Source: Ampelocalamus luodianensis
Taxonomy: Eukaryota > Streptophyta > Magnoliopsida > Poales > Poaceae
Direction: 5' to 3'
Assembly: GCA_036346255.1 (NCBI GenBank)
Contig: CM070619.1
Location: forward strand, 30,944,342-31,008,341
Length of the DNA stretch: 64,000 nt
A program made the translations under genes and the position numbers. The notes beneath the pieces are model-generated. The model was given only the letters and a program-made list of their open reading frames with translations, was not told the origin of the DNA and ran no database searches. Below, piece by piece: positions 12,419 through 23,400 of the stretch (position 1 is its first letter; the number at the start of each line of letters is the position of its first letter).

Positions 12419-13379
12419 AAAGGCGTCGTCCGCGACGCTGGATCGTCACCACCAAAGAAAGGTGATAAATCAGTAACATTGAAAGTAGAGCTCACGCCAT
12501 AGTCATCGCTGGAAAGCTCTATCTTGTAAGCATTATCGTTGATCTTAGCAGCAATTTGGACTTGCGGCGTTCTGGGAAACGATCCTTGCGGTAGTGTACC
12601 CAAATCAAATCACCTGGTTGAAAAATCATCTTCTTCCTCTTCTTGTTCGCCTTCTCAGCATAGGACTTAACCTTGGGCTCTATCCCTTCTTTTGTTTTGA
12701 GATGCAATTTCTTCATATATTCAGCTCGCTTGGACGCCTCCAAATGAACACGGTGTTGACTTGGAAGCGGCAGTAAATCAAGCGGCGTAAAGGGTTTGAA
12801 GCCATACACCACCTCAAAAGGACACAACTGCGTAGTGGAGTGCACGACCTGATTATAAGCGAATTCCACGTGTGGCAAACAATCCTCCCACTCGCGCGGA
12901 TTCTTCCTGATCATGGTCCGAAGTAGCATCGAAAGTATGCGATTCACCACCTCAGTTTGACCATCAGTTTGGGGATGACATGTTGTGCTGAATAACAATT
13001 TCATCCCCATTTCACCCCAAAGCGTCTTCCAGAAGTAGCTCATGAACTTTACATCGTGATCTGACACAATAGTGCGTGGCACGCCATGCAGCCTCACCAT
13101 CTCCCTGAAAAGCAAGTTAGCAATATGCGACGCATCGTCGCTCTTATGGCACGGAATAAAGTGTGTCATCTTCGAAAAACGATCCACAACGACAAAAACA
13201 GAATCGCTCCCCCTCTTAGTTCTAGGCAGTCCTAAAACAAAATCCATACTAATATCCTCCCATAGTGCATTGGGAACAGGTAGAAAGGTATACAAACCGT
13301 GTGGATTCAACTTCGATTTCGCCTTGTGGCAAGTAATGCATCGCTGCACATACCTCTCCACATCTCGCCTCATCTTAGG
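12404..13379 (-). pseudogene. L3 integrase and pol C-terminus (broken)
   Basis: This part of pol encodes the integrase that inserts element DNA into the nuclear genome. The longest frame is 12519-13373 (284 residues). It contains the CC half of the zinc-binding domain (C12, C15), and the catalytic triad is complete: D44, D105 and E141, with the usual 35 residues between the last two. The motif HPQTDGQTE is present. A C-terminal region rich in K/R follows. Near 12560-12590 a short deletion and frame change separate this frame from the final stretch (about 12404-12560, KINDNAYKIELSSDDYG), which continues into the LTR. A TAG at 13380-13382, in place of the expected Trp, splits it from the zinc-domain His half upstream. 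Confidence 0.9.
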
Positions 13380-13382
13380 CTA

Positions 13383-14135
13383 ATAAAAGTGATCGCTCAG
13401 CATAGATAACGTCTTCTCACGTCCAAAATATCCCATCAATCCACCTGCATGTGATTCCTGCAGTAATAACAAACGCACGGAGGATTCTGGAACACATAAT
13501 TTGTTAGTGCGAAACAAAAACCCATCATGGATGTGAAATTTATCCCAGCCTTTTCCCTCTTTGCAATGTGCGTAAGGAACGAAAAAATCATGGTCATGAG
13601 CATATAAATCACGCAAACTCTCTAAACCAGGAACTTGCACTCCTAATTGAGTTAAAAGCACACTTTTCCTAGAAAGAGCATCAGCTACCACATTTTCCTT
13701 TCCCTTCTTATATTTCACAATGTAAGGAAACGACTTAATGAATTCGACCCATTTTGCATGTCTACGGTTCAGGTTTGCTTGGCCCTTTAAATACTTCAAT
13801 GCCTCATGATCAGAATGAATAATAAACTCTTTAGGCCATAAATAGTGTTGCCAAGTTTCTGACGCACGCATTAACGCATAAAGCTCTTTGTCATATACCG
13901 GATAATTCAACTGAGCACCATTTAGTTTCTCACTAAAATAAGCTACCGGTCTTCCCTCTTGCATTAAAACACCGCCAATACCCAATCCACTAGCATCACG
14001 CTCAATTTTAAAAATTTTAGTAAAATCAGGTAAAACAAGCAACGGTGCCTCAGTCAAGCGTTTCTTAACTTCAGCAAAAGCATTGTCTTGCGCTACCCCC
14101 CCACACAAATTCAACACCCTTTTTAGTAAGTTCAT
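13383..14135 (-). pseudogene. L3 RNase H domain and integrase zinc-domain start (broken)
   Basis: RNase H degrades the RNA strand during reverse transcription. The frame 13380-14135 carries the RNase H markers FKIERDASGLGIGGVL, the YSDHEAL-like IIHSDHEALKYLKG, and ADALSRK. A tether region leading to integrase follows, ending in the LSDHFY that normally precedes W-P. The end is a TAG where Trp is expected. The upstream join to reverse transcriptase is broken by a frame change at a seven-C run (14096-14102). Confidence 0.9.
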
Positions 14136-14862
14136 TCAAAGGGATAGCGATGGTGCTAAAATCCTTCACAAAGCGCTGATAAAAACCAGCGAGACCATGA
14201 AAGCTCCTAATCTGACTTACGTTCACAGGAGTTGGCTAATTTTTAATCGCTTCAATTTTAGACTCATCTACTTCAACTCCCTGTGCAGAAACAATATAGC
14301 CCAAAAAGATGACACGATCTTTGCAAGAAGTGCACTTCTCTAAGTTACCAAATAACCTAGCCTCACGCAAAACTTGTAGAACTTGTCTAAGATGGTCTAG
14401 GTGTTCAGATTCAGCGCGACCGTAAATCAGAATATCATCAAAGTACACAACCACAAATTTACCAATCAAATGCCTTAAAACATGATTCATTAAGCGCATG
14501 AATGTACTAGGTGCATTAGTTAAACCAAAAGGCATGACTAACCACTCATACAACCCAAATTTCGTTTTAAAAGCTGTTTTCCACTCATCCCCTTCATGCA
14601 TCCTAATTTGATGGTAACCACTACGCAAATCTATCTTAGAGAAAATAACAGCACCACTCAATTCGTCTAGCATATCATCTAAGCGTGGTATAGGATGACG
14701 ATATCGAATTGTGATATTATTAATCGCTCGACAATTTCCGCACATACGCCATGAACCATCTTTCTTAGGAACTAAAATAACAGGAACAACACAAGGGCTT
14801 AAGCTTTCACGTACATACCCTTTGGAGAGAAGCTCTTGTACTTGTTTCTGAATTTCCTTTGT
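14136..14862 (-). pseudogene. L3 reverse transcriptase (broken)
   Basis: This is the RNA-directed DNA polymerase domain. The uninterrupted frame 14236-14745 has the palm motifs: FSKIDLRSGYHQIR with the first catalytic Asp, MPFGLTNAPSTF, and the YFDD box with both catalytic Asp residues. It ends in a TAG at 14236-14238 at a position where relatives have Trp (IKNWPTP). On the 5' side the same frame is open up to a TAA at 14863-14865 (NPD-stop-TKEI), so the fingers region VPVILVPKKDGSWR is intact between them. The thumb/connection region 14136-14235 is readable in the same frame after the stop. Confidence 0.92.
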
Positions 14863-15690
14863 TTAGTCGGGATTGGTGCAGTACGGTGGTCGGTTTGGCA
14901 GCGATGAGCCTGGAATCAAGTCGATCTTATGTTCTATCCCGCGAATTGGCGGTAGCCCAGCTGGTACCTCGTTTGGAAAGACATCGCTGAAGTCCTGCAA
15001 AAGACAAGCAACACTACTAGGAAGAGAAGACAAGTCGTTAGTCGAAAGCAAGGCGTCTTTGTACAACAGTACAAAGTGCACCAAATTGGGATTTTTGCTG
15101 AATTCTCTCATCTCTGATTTGGTGGCTAACATCACTAAATTCTTCTCTCGCTCTTTTGCAGTCTCAACGTGCCCCAGATTTTTCTGCATTGAAGAATTCA
15201 CAATCTGTTGCGGTGTAAGCGGCTTCAAGATGATATCCATATTGTTCCATCGAAAGGTGTAGCGATTTGTGCGCCCATTGTGAACAGCAGAACGGTCATA
15301 TTGCCATGTTCGTCCGAAGAGCAAGTGACACACCGTCATAGGCACAACATCGCAATCCACAGTATCGGTGTACTTCCCAATAGAGAATGTCACACGCACC
15401 ATATAGTTCACCTTTAATTCCTCTTTGTCGCTCAACCATTGCACATGATAAGTACGTGGATGCAGCAAGTACTTCAAACCCAACTTATGACACATATCCT
15501 TGCTGACCAAATTGTGACAACTCCCACCATCAATAATAACTTTGCACACATTACCCTTATGAAGTTTTGCCCAAGTCTGAAATAAATTGCACCGCTGCTC
15601 GAGTGACTGTGATGGTATCACACTAAGCACCTTTGGTGTGCAAACAAATAGAATATTGCTCAGTGTTAGGGAACTCAGGATCACACTCAC
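14863..15690 (-). pseudogene. L3 aspartic protease and linker to RT
   Basis: The frame is 275 codons. It has an aspartic protease active-site motif VIIDGGSCHNLVS (D at residue 54) followed by the flap-like and C-terminal parts, including CHLLFGRTWQYD. The retroviral-type protease cleaves the Gag-Pol polyprotein. A linker with DVFPNEVPAGLPPIRGIEH leads into the reverse transcriptase. It ends in the TAA described for the RT entry. The frame continues from the gag remnant upstream with frame damage between. Confidence 0.88.
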
Positions 15691-15990
15691 ATTGCTCTAT
15701 GTCATCAGTGTGCAAGAATGGCTGTGCATTAGGCGAGTCATCATCACTAGCTGAAACATAACCGCCATCCTCTGTGATAAGCATAGTTCTAACATTGGGG
15801 CAGTCCCTCTGAAAATGGCCAACGCCCTTTCACTTGTGGCAAATAATGTCACGTGAATGGCCTGTCGACCCCATAGACGAGGTCGCACTAGCAGCAGGCG
15901 CCGCAGGTCGACGCACCGGTGATGGTGTACTCTCGAGCTTCTTACTTGCGGAACTGCGCATCGCCGAATTGCTTCCGCCCGGGGGAGTGC
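15691..15990 (-). pseudogene. L3 gag remnant (C-terminus with damaged zinc knuckle)
   Basis: Only the last part of gag remains. A Ser/Pro/Ala-rich stretch leads to a nucleic-acid-binding CCHC knuckle, C-H-K-stop-KGVGHFQRDC, in which the second Cys codon is a TGA (15830-15832). An acidic EDGGYVSASDDD tail follows. The LTR abuts the gag codons directly at 15990/15991, so the leader, primer site and N-terminal gag were lost. Confidence 0.85.
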
Positions 15991-17045
15991 TGATATGGGG
16001 GAGGCCCGATCTTCTCAGTGAGGAACCGTGGATAGTTGATGCGAAGTAGACGATGTCGCTAGCCGAACAATCGCGCCAATGCACGAACCCTCAACTCTTT
16101 GGATAACGCCTAAACACACCGGGTAATTGTTCGTCGTGAGACCACGAACGAAGAACGCCAAGTTCCCGATTCCCAGTGGAACGACGGCTTGACCTTGAAT
16201 TGCAGAACGAACCAATGGATCGCCTAGTCCTCTCTCAAAGTCCTCAAATGAACTCTGGTTTTAGAAAGAACAAGCAATAGCTATGTTTCAATTCTTATGC
16301 ATAAACTGGTCTAATGGATACAAAGGAGGGGCAAGAGTACTTAAGGCGCCCTCCACGACTCACGCACGGCCTAGGGCCGGCTACACACGCCGAATCAAAC
16401 TCTAATTCGGCTAAGACTCAAAAACACATAAAAAGGAAAACCTAACTTAAATCCGTCACATTGTTTCGGCCATAGTGGCGCGACCGTATCTCTTCTGAAG
16501 TTGGAGACATACCCATTGTGTGGGCCTTGGAATAAGCTTTCAATCAAGTCCAAGAACACCCCAATCGGACTCCGTATGCAAAAGTTATGGCCTTTTTAGT
16601 ACAGGCCTGTTGGGCTGTCCCGAACTGAATCAGAATTGAATTCTGAATTGATTCCGAGATGAATTCCGGTTGGACTTGCGGGAGATCCGAATTGGGCTTG
16701 AATTCTTGGGCTTTTCTCCTCTTGCTTGACCCACGTGAGCTTCTCCTCCATTGCTTTGGCTCCGGCCTCCCTCTCCTTCCTCTCGGTTCCAAAGGCTTCA
16801 CAATGTTCAAACCAATGCACAAAACATTTGCATGAGGTAGTACCCAATTCTCATCAATGAAAATAGAAGATTCATTAAGAAACAAAAGCACCTGTTGATT
16901 TAGAAGTTTAGCTCTTGCTCTAGTCAGTGGACCAACATGCACTTCTGCACTTGTATTATTTGTAGCTTCCCTTATGGCGTCCATCTCAGTATGTGCATGA
17001 CCACCAATAGGGAAAGATGTATAAGTGTTAGGGATGCCCTCATCA
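15991..17045 (-). repeat. L3 5' LTR
   Basis: 1055 bp, TGATGAGGGC at 17045 to ATATCA at 15991 on the minus strand. A long minus-strand frame (16544-17040) runs through it, because the first half of this LTR type encodes the end of pol. It includes the motif GPLTRARAKLLNQQV, known at the C-terminus of plant gypsy polyproteins. Confidence 0.92.
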
Positions 17046-17261
17046 CTAGTCCCCTTCCACACCCCCAGTTACCGCCCCTGCTCACCCCCTGTGTGTTGAG
17101 CGCAAACCACCGTGAGCACTTGTCTTCCGCCTTTATCGGCCGCGCAAGCCCTTCGTGAGCGACAGGGTTCTCGGGGTCTTTCACCTGTCCTCCTTACCTC
17201 CACTTGAGCTTGTCATCACCTGGGTGCTTTTCCCTAACTTGATTTTGGATTGTCTCCACAG

Positions 17262-17326
17262 GGGCGATCTGATTTCGAGTTTTGGAGGTTTGCGGCCGTA
17301 AGTGCTCCCCTTCGTCCCCATCTTCG
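17262..17326 (+). other. Candidate LTR-internal exon B in L2b
   Basis: This 65-bp block follows a good acceptor (a TAACTTGAT-like branch site, then TCTCCACAG) and is followed by GTAAGG. Equivalent blocks of 64 bp with the same signals occur in L1 (36845-36908, minus), in L2c (31626-31689) and in gypsy C (about 45132-45195). In L1 one frame reads EFWDF and here it reads EFWRF. Confidence 0.4.
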
Positions 17327-17418
17327 GTAAGGGTCCTCCATCCGATTCCTTGCTCCTAGACCTTCTCTAGGTCTATGCGAAGCTACCCTGACCTTTCTTT
17401 TTGTCGCTGGTTGCTCAG

Positions 17419-17586
17419 AGCATCTTATCGTCGTCGTCTTCTCCTCCTCCGGCATCGGTCTCCGCCGCGGGGTCTTCTCCGAGTTCCTTCGGACCACTTC
17501 TGTGCCCTGGTTCCGAAGAGACTGTTGATCTCGAATCTGATCCACAGCAGCCAGACTCTACCCTCCAGCAAGGCAAGCATATGTAG
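17419..17586 (+). other. Candidate fused exons C+D in L2b, 55-codon frame
   Basis: An open frame of 55 codons plus a stop follows an acceptor-like TTGCTCAG. Its first 91 bases match a 91-bp block in L1 (36660-36750) and in the 48727 solo LTR (50271-50361). Its last 77 bases match blocks that lie about 1.75 kb further on in those copies. The frame reads a Ser/Pro-rich part, then GPLLCPG, then SEETVDLESDPQ and LQQGK. The acidic ESDP and QQGK parts are kept in L1 (FEDFIDLESDPQ), gypsy C (SDEFIEFESDP) and, loosely, L2c and gypsy D. No known protein family is recognised. Real splicing or translation is not shown by sequence alone. Confidence 0.5.
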
Positions 17587-17845
17587 CATAATTTGATCAT
17601 GTTGTTCCTATTATTTCCAAAATCTAATATGTTATTTGCAAATTCTACATATGCATTGCTATTTTTGTTTTAACTATTGTCGATAGTTGACCCATTAGAT
17701 GCATTATCAGTAGGCAAATGTTTATCCTCTACTACTGAGCCTAGGGTTACTTGCTGTGATTTTGGGTTCGTTGGATGAACCCCTGTCACTTAGTAGTTTA
17801 CGAGTTGATGTGCTTAGCCATGCTTAGCTATCGGTAGAAATAGGC

Positions 17846-17867
17846 GGTTATCAACTTGTCGATAACC
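17846..17867 (+). repeat. Family-wide palindrome GGTTATCGAC...GTCGATAACC (L2b copy)
   Basis: A 10-bp stem with a 2-base loop; here one A-C mismatch. Matching hairpins stand at 19713-19734 (L1), 24003-24024 and 33967-33988 (L2c), 52451-52472 (48727 LTR), 53891-53912 (gypsy C) and 58435-58457 (gypsy D, where both arms have changed and still pair with one wobble). Confidence 0.85.
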
Positions 17868-19180
17868 TTGATCACACAAAACGTATTATAATCCTTATGT
17901 TTCAGCTTTGTACTATGTTTAATTGCAAAAACTAAAAACTGAAAACAAAATGACTTGGACTTCGGCACAATGGTATGTTGGTGTGTTTTTGGGTTTGACT
18001 GGAATGGTGCCCGAGTCATTTAAGGACCGAGTTACTTGCGCCACCGTACTGGGCATTTTTGCGTGCTAACCACACTAGATGGTATGGGACCTCTCTTGAC
18101 TTAGTACTTTGGCGTGTGTTCCCTACGAGTCGCAGGAGGGCGTGTGTGTAGTGTTGTGGTAAAATGAGATGGTTTATGTGTTGGGAGCATTGTAGTTGTC
18201 CGAAGAGCTTTACCCCGAGGGGTAGTTGTCTGTTCGGCTTTACAATGTAAGCATATGGGTTTCTATCCATATGAGCGACTCGTAGTTGATATACAATATT
18301 GGAAATATCTCGTAGGACTTAGCCGTGCCGGCATACCTTTGGAACTGTGCTAATCATGTGGCTTAAAGGCGGTCTGAAGTGTGGGTACATTGGTACACCC
18401 CTGCAGGGTTAAAACTATTCGAATAACCTCGTCCTAGGTTATGGATACGCTCGGATACGCCCTGTGAGAACTAGACTATAACATTTTAAATTAAAACTTG
18501 ATGGGTGGTACGAATCGGGGATTCGTGCTATTTGTGGTGGCTATTGGGTTAGTCACCTCTAGGTGGTTACTTGTTATTTATTGTTACTTGTTGTTATTTA
18601 AATGATTAAAAACTGATTTGTTAAATCGCCTTCAATCTATTACATTATTGCGAATGAAAATTGCTTTACGCGTCCAAATAACCATATGACCTATTCCCTT
18701 TGATACAGCTATGTATAGGCTTGTTACTCGTAAGTCTTGCAAGTACATTATTGTACTCATCCGCATTACTTGTTGTGTGCAGAGGAAGAAGGTGAGCCCC
18801 AAAGGGTCTCACTTCTGCGAGTTGTGCTGTGGTAGTGTGTGGGACGACTAGCTTGGTGGCCCAGACGGTTGCCTTGTGGGTTATGGCTAACCGGTCGACT
18901 TTTGGTTAAAGCCATCTTATAGCTCCTTTTGCTTCCGCTGTTATTGATACTTATGTCATTTGGCCGATCGGCTCTTTTATAATAACTTTATATTATGTAT
19001 GTCGTTTGCTAGACTTGTTATACTGATGTATGGAATTGATGAATGCTTATGTAAAGATGTATCTGTGCTGCAATTCTGGGAAGCACATGTCCATCGAGGC
19101 ACGGTGTATTTGGTTTGTGATGCTAGAGCCAATGGAAGGCTAAGTATTACAAGCTAAATAAACCGAGGTCTCACAACCAA

Positions 19181-20418
19181 TGTACCCACACTTCAGACCC
19201 CTTTTTGCCAAGCTATTAAGCACACTCCCTTTGGTATGCCGGCACGGCTAAGTCCTACGAGACGCTTTCCACTGGAAAATGCTAATCAAGAGCCGCACGT
19301 ATGGGGGTTATCACCTAGTCGACCACCTTTACGGTCCCCACTAAGGACCCATACGTAGAGTAGGATACACCGGCCTAGGCGGGTGCTCCCCTCCCCACAA
19401 ACTTGTCCATGTTGCATATAGTTAAATATACAACCCACCACGCGACTCATTAATTAACACCCTCCAAAGTTCTTAGTCAAGAGAGGTCCCATTTCCCTCT
19501 AGCGTGGTTAGCACGCACAAATTGCCTGGATAACAGAGACTCACAAGATGTTCGGTCCTTAATTGACCCGGGCACCATTCCAGTCACACCCAAAAGCACA
19601 CCATCTTACCATCATGCCCAAGTCGAAATCATTTTGTTTTCAGTTTTAGTTTTTGCAATTAAACATAGTACAAAGCTGAAACATAAAGATCATAATAAGT
19701 TTGTGTGATCAAGGTTATCGACAAGTCGATAACCGCCCATTTCTACCGGTAGCTAAGCATGGCTAAGCAACATACTCGAAACTACTAAGTATTCCTAGGC
19801 TCAGTAATATAGGATAAACATTTACATACAGATTATGCATCTAATAGGTCAACTAATCGACAATAGTTTAAAACAAGATAACAATGCATACTAGAATTTG
19901 CAAACAACATATTAGGATTTGAAAATAGTAGGAGCAACATGATCAAATGATGCTACATCTGCTTGCCTTGCTGGAGGGCAGAGTCTGGTGGCTGAGGATC
20001 AGATTCAAGATCAATAAAATCTTCGAAACCTAACGCAAAAATGCAATAAAACCAATAAGAACGAAAAACACCAAACAAAACATCAACAGCAAAAGTCATC
20101 CAAATTTTATGAAATTTATACAGCAGTAAGTTTATGATTTTAAATGAATTTAGAAATAAGAATCAAGTCATTAGGACTCAGTATGAAGAAGTTATAGTGA
20201 AAACATTTTCTATCAGCCTAGAAATTCAACTAAATTAATACTGGTACTGTTTATGGCATAAATTTTCAGAATGATCTAAGACCTGAAATTTTTATGATAG
20301 GTAGGACATGGTATTCTAAGGACAGCCAAGTTGAGCTTACTCAATTTGGAGTTAAAATGAATTACTTATGATTTTTCCTAAGTGGTAAAGCTAGCACATC
20401 ATTTTTCAGAAATATAAA
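19181..20418 (-). repeat. L1 solo LTR, third segment, with candidate exon D
   Basis: Continuation of L1 between L2b and L2c. Bases 20414-20418 (ATAAA) are the left TSD of L2c. On the minus strand, candidate exon D (20029 down to 19953) follows a TTTTGCGTTAG acceptor and reads FEDFIDLESDPQPPDSALQQ, then GKQM and TAG. Confidence 0.88.
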
Positions 20419-23400
20419 TGTAACATCCCAATTTTAGGCTTGTGTTTCGAATGTAAGAAAATGAGTAGAAATTAAAACTTTTTCTTACATCGTGTATTTC
20501 CTTTGTGTAATCGAACAAGTATTGTACCAAAGGTTATGGAAGTACAAAGTCACAAGTCTTTTGATCCATATCTTGTTCTTCCAAAACAATCTTGTCAAAT
20601 CTTATGATCATCCTCCGGATATATTTTGCCTAAGTCTCTGTGGTGGTATGTGACCCTCCGAAAATTTCACAATTTTAGAAGTTGTTTGAATATTTTTAGA
20701 GGCAATAAACCTCGTTTGACTCTTAGTCAAACATTAAAACAGAGCCTTGTAGAATTTTTGGGGATTTATTCACAGATAAAACCTCTGAAAATTTTACACA
20801 AGGTTGATATCTGAGTTAGCAAGCTCCTCGCAAAAATTTCATAATTTTGGAGTTAATTTGCTACTTCAAATAAATCTTTCAAAGTCTCTTTTTATTTCAA
20901 AGTCAAACTAGGTTTCATCATACTCGGTTCGAGTCGACTGGCTCGAGCCAACCGACTCAGGTCCATCAACTAAATGCACCGAGCCACTCGTTATAGCGCG
21001 GTGAATCTCAACCGTTAGATCTAAATCGCACGGCCCGCACGCGCGTGTGTCGATTCGACCCTCCGGTTGCATTGGCCAATAGGGACCGTTGATTTCAATC
21101 CAACCGCCCGCATCTCCGTAAGCAATCGGATCGTCCGCGAACTTGTTTAATCGTGACCGCCCATTTTCGATCCGACGGTCACCGCTCGTCTTTCTCGTTC
21201 TTCTTCCTCCTCGCTTCTTCGAGCGCAACGCGCTCATGGCGAGAGAAAGAGAGGCATGGGGGCTTGATGTCACCTCCACGTTGCTTTTGCCAACGCCTCT
21301 CGCAATGCATTTAATGCGCACTGTGCTTTCTCCTCCATGGTCACCGTGCTCACTTGCTCCCATCACTTCTTGGTCCTGACCGCGCCATGAACCGAGCTCA
21401 CCATGGGCTCATGTTCTTGCTCAAACCCTAATTCCTTCCTATAAATAGCCCTCTAGGTCCTCCCGGTGTTCCTTTACACCACACTTTGCTTTTCTCTCGT
21501 GTTTGAGCTCAAAGAACACCTCTCACCTCAAAACACCATTGTTGGCCAGAGAGCTCCAATGGCGGCCTTGGTGTCCAGTGGTTTATCTTCAACATTTCTT
21601 GCACCCTTTGAACTCCTCAATCTCCTTTATATTTCCCCTAACTTGATTTTGGGTTGCATTCACAGAATCACTCAATTTTAAGTTTGGAGATTTTCATTGG
21701 TTTCACCCCTTTCTTCTCCAACCCGTAAGTGATTCTTTTGCAATTACTTGCTTTTGGAACCTCTTTGAGCTATAATGAAGTCTGTGGTAATGATTTGTTC
21801 CACTCATTTTGCTCGAACCTCATTTCCCACTTCATCTTCTTCGGCCCGTGACTTCATCGTGTTCAAGTCTTCCCGCCATCTTTGAAGCTCCTCTCGGTTA
21901 AGGTAGCTCCTATATAGTCCCTAGAAGTCATGGCACTCGCTTCTTGACCGCAATGAGCATTTTGCTACTTTCGTGTTTTGCCGTGTCGGCCTTCATCTTT
22001 GTTTTCCGGCCGCCGTGCCAGAACTTCCACCGCCGCGAGGTCACACCGCTGGGTCCGCAACACTATTGCGAACCCATTTTGATAGTTTGTGGGCACCGCC
22101 GCACCGAGTCGCGGCGACAAGCCGTCAAAGCCACTCGGTTTTGCTTGCACGTAAGCTCCCGTTTCGTCGGATCATTAGGACACATTAATTACCAATCATT
22201 AGCTGTTAATTGTGTCTTAATCATTATTATTGAGCCACCGACCGCTGGGCCCAATCTCCTTAAATCAATCTGCTTCACTCACATCGTTCGACATCATTAA
22301 TGCTTAATCATTGATTAATAAAAATGTCGGCACTTAATCCCGTCGAAACCTTCTCCGGTCGCCGACTTGTGGGCCCAGCAATCGCGCACGTGGGTTAAAT
22401 CGCTGCGGTCGTGACTCGTAGTCACCGACATGCGGTCCCACTCGCCGCACTTCTTTTTGAACTTCGATCTATAGCGCCGCGTCCATTTTGTGATCTGCGC
22501 GCCCGCATCTTGCATGCATTCGACCATCCGGTTCCCCATCATCATCTCGACCGCCGATCTTGCGATCATTGGTCGAGATCGTGTGTGCAATCGGACAATC
22601 CGGTTGTTGGTGCGTTTCGGGCCGCCCATCCGCCGACCTGCGGTCGATTGGCCCAAGCAACCGCCGTCGGTTGCATACACTCGTGTGAGCCGTTGATCTT
22701 GATCCAACGGTGGTTTCATTTGGGTTGCATACTGCGGCGCTATTTTCGGCGCAGCGTAAGTCAGAGGATGTTAGATCAAGGGTTGTGGGGTTGTCCACGC
22801 CATTTCCTTTTATTGATTGTTCTCGTATTTCGGTAAGCAATTGTTTATCAACCGAAAATGATGTAAAAACTTTAGAAACTCATAACTAATTCATTTTAAC
22901 TGCTTTTTAGTTAATCCCAACTGAAATAAATCATGTTATCACTTTAGCTTATTATAAAAATGGATTTAAGCATGTTCCAGTAACAGAAAATTGTGTAACT
23001 AGGAATAACTTGGTTTCTGCCATTTTGAATATTCCGTAAAATGGATAAAACGTTAGAAAATGCATATCTTGCTCGTATATCCAAAATGAATGATTCCAAC
23101 TTTGATAAATTTGTTATCAACCCAATGTTAATGTAAAAATGATGGTAGGTCCAAGATTGTAATGAAACCTTGATTAATGATTTAGTACCTATTTTCAAAT
23201 TTAGAAAATCTCGAAGACTTATAAAATGCACAAGTAATTCTCAGAATCGCAAAATGTATATGATAAATTCTAGAAAACCCTCTGTTGGTATACTTCATCA
23301 GTAAAATTAGTTTTGAACATATCTTTGTTCCTGAAAGTGCATTATGCTAATTTTGCATCTTAGAAAAATCATAACTAAATCACTTTAACTCCAAATGACC

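Larger units (their letters stand above)
11433..17045 (-). mobile_element. L3: degenerate Ty3/gypsy element, minus strand, inside L2b
   Basis: It is flanked by the perfect TSD CTAGT (11428-11432 and 17046-17050). LTRs lie at 15991-17045 (5', 1055 bp) and 11433-12403 (3', 971 bp). The internal region runs on the minus strand from the gag C-terminus through protease, reverse transcriptase, RNase H and integrase. The 5' end of the internal region, with the primer site and most of gag, is missing. Pol is broken by three stops, one frameshift and a small deletion. Its protease has DGG in place of DSG, and its pol differs from that of L2c and gypsy D, so it belongs to a different gypsy lineage that I cannot name with certainty. 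Confidence 0.92.
10489..19175 (+). mobile_element. L2b: 3.07-kb gypsy solo LTR, plus strand, interrupted by L3
   Basis: It begins TGTAACATCCC at 10489 and ends GGTCTCACA at 19175, with the perfect TSD ACCAA at 10484-10488 and 19176-19180. Without L3 and its TSD copy the LTR is 941 + 2125 = 3066 bp. It is clearly of the same superfamily as the 4.9-5.1 kb LTRs in this window but about 1.9 kb shorter. Most of the missing length equals one segment of about 1.77 kb that the long copies carry between two conserved blocks. Here those blocks are joined exactly at 17509/17510. Confidence 0.93.

Noticed and set aside
22411..22836. 142-codon plus frame and overlapping minus frames in the L2c 5' LTR
   Set aside because: They lie in the intron-like segment, are broken in the 3' LTR, and show no domain.
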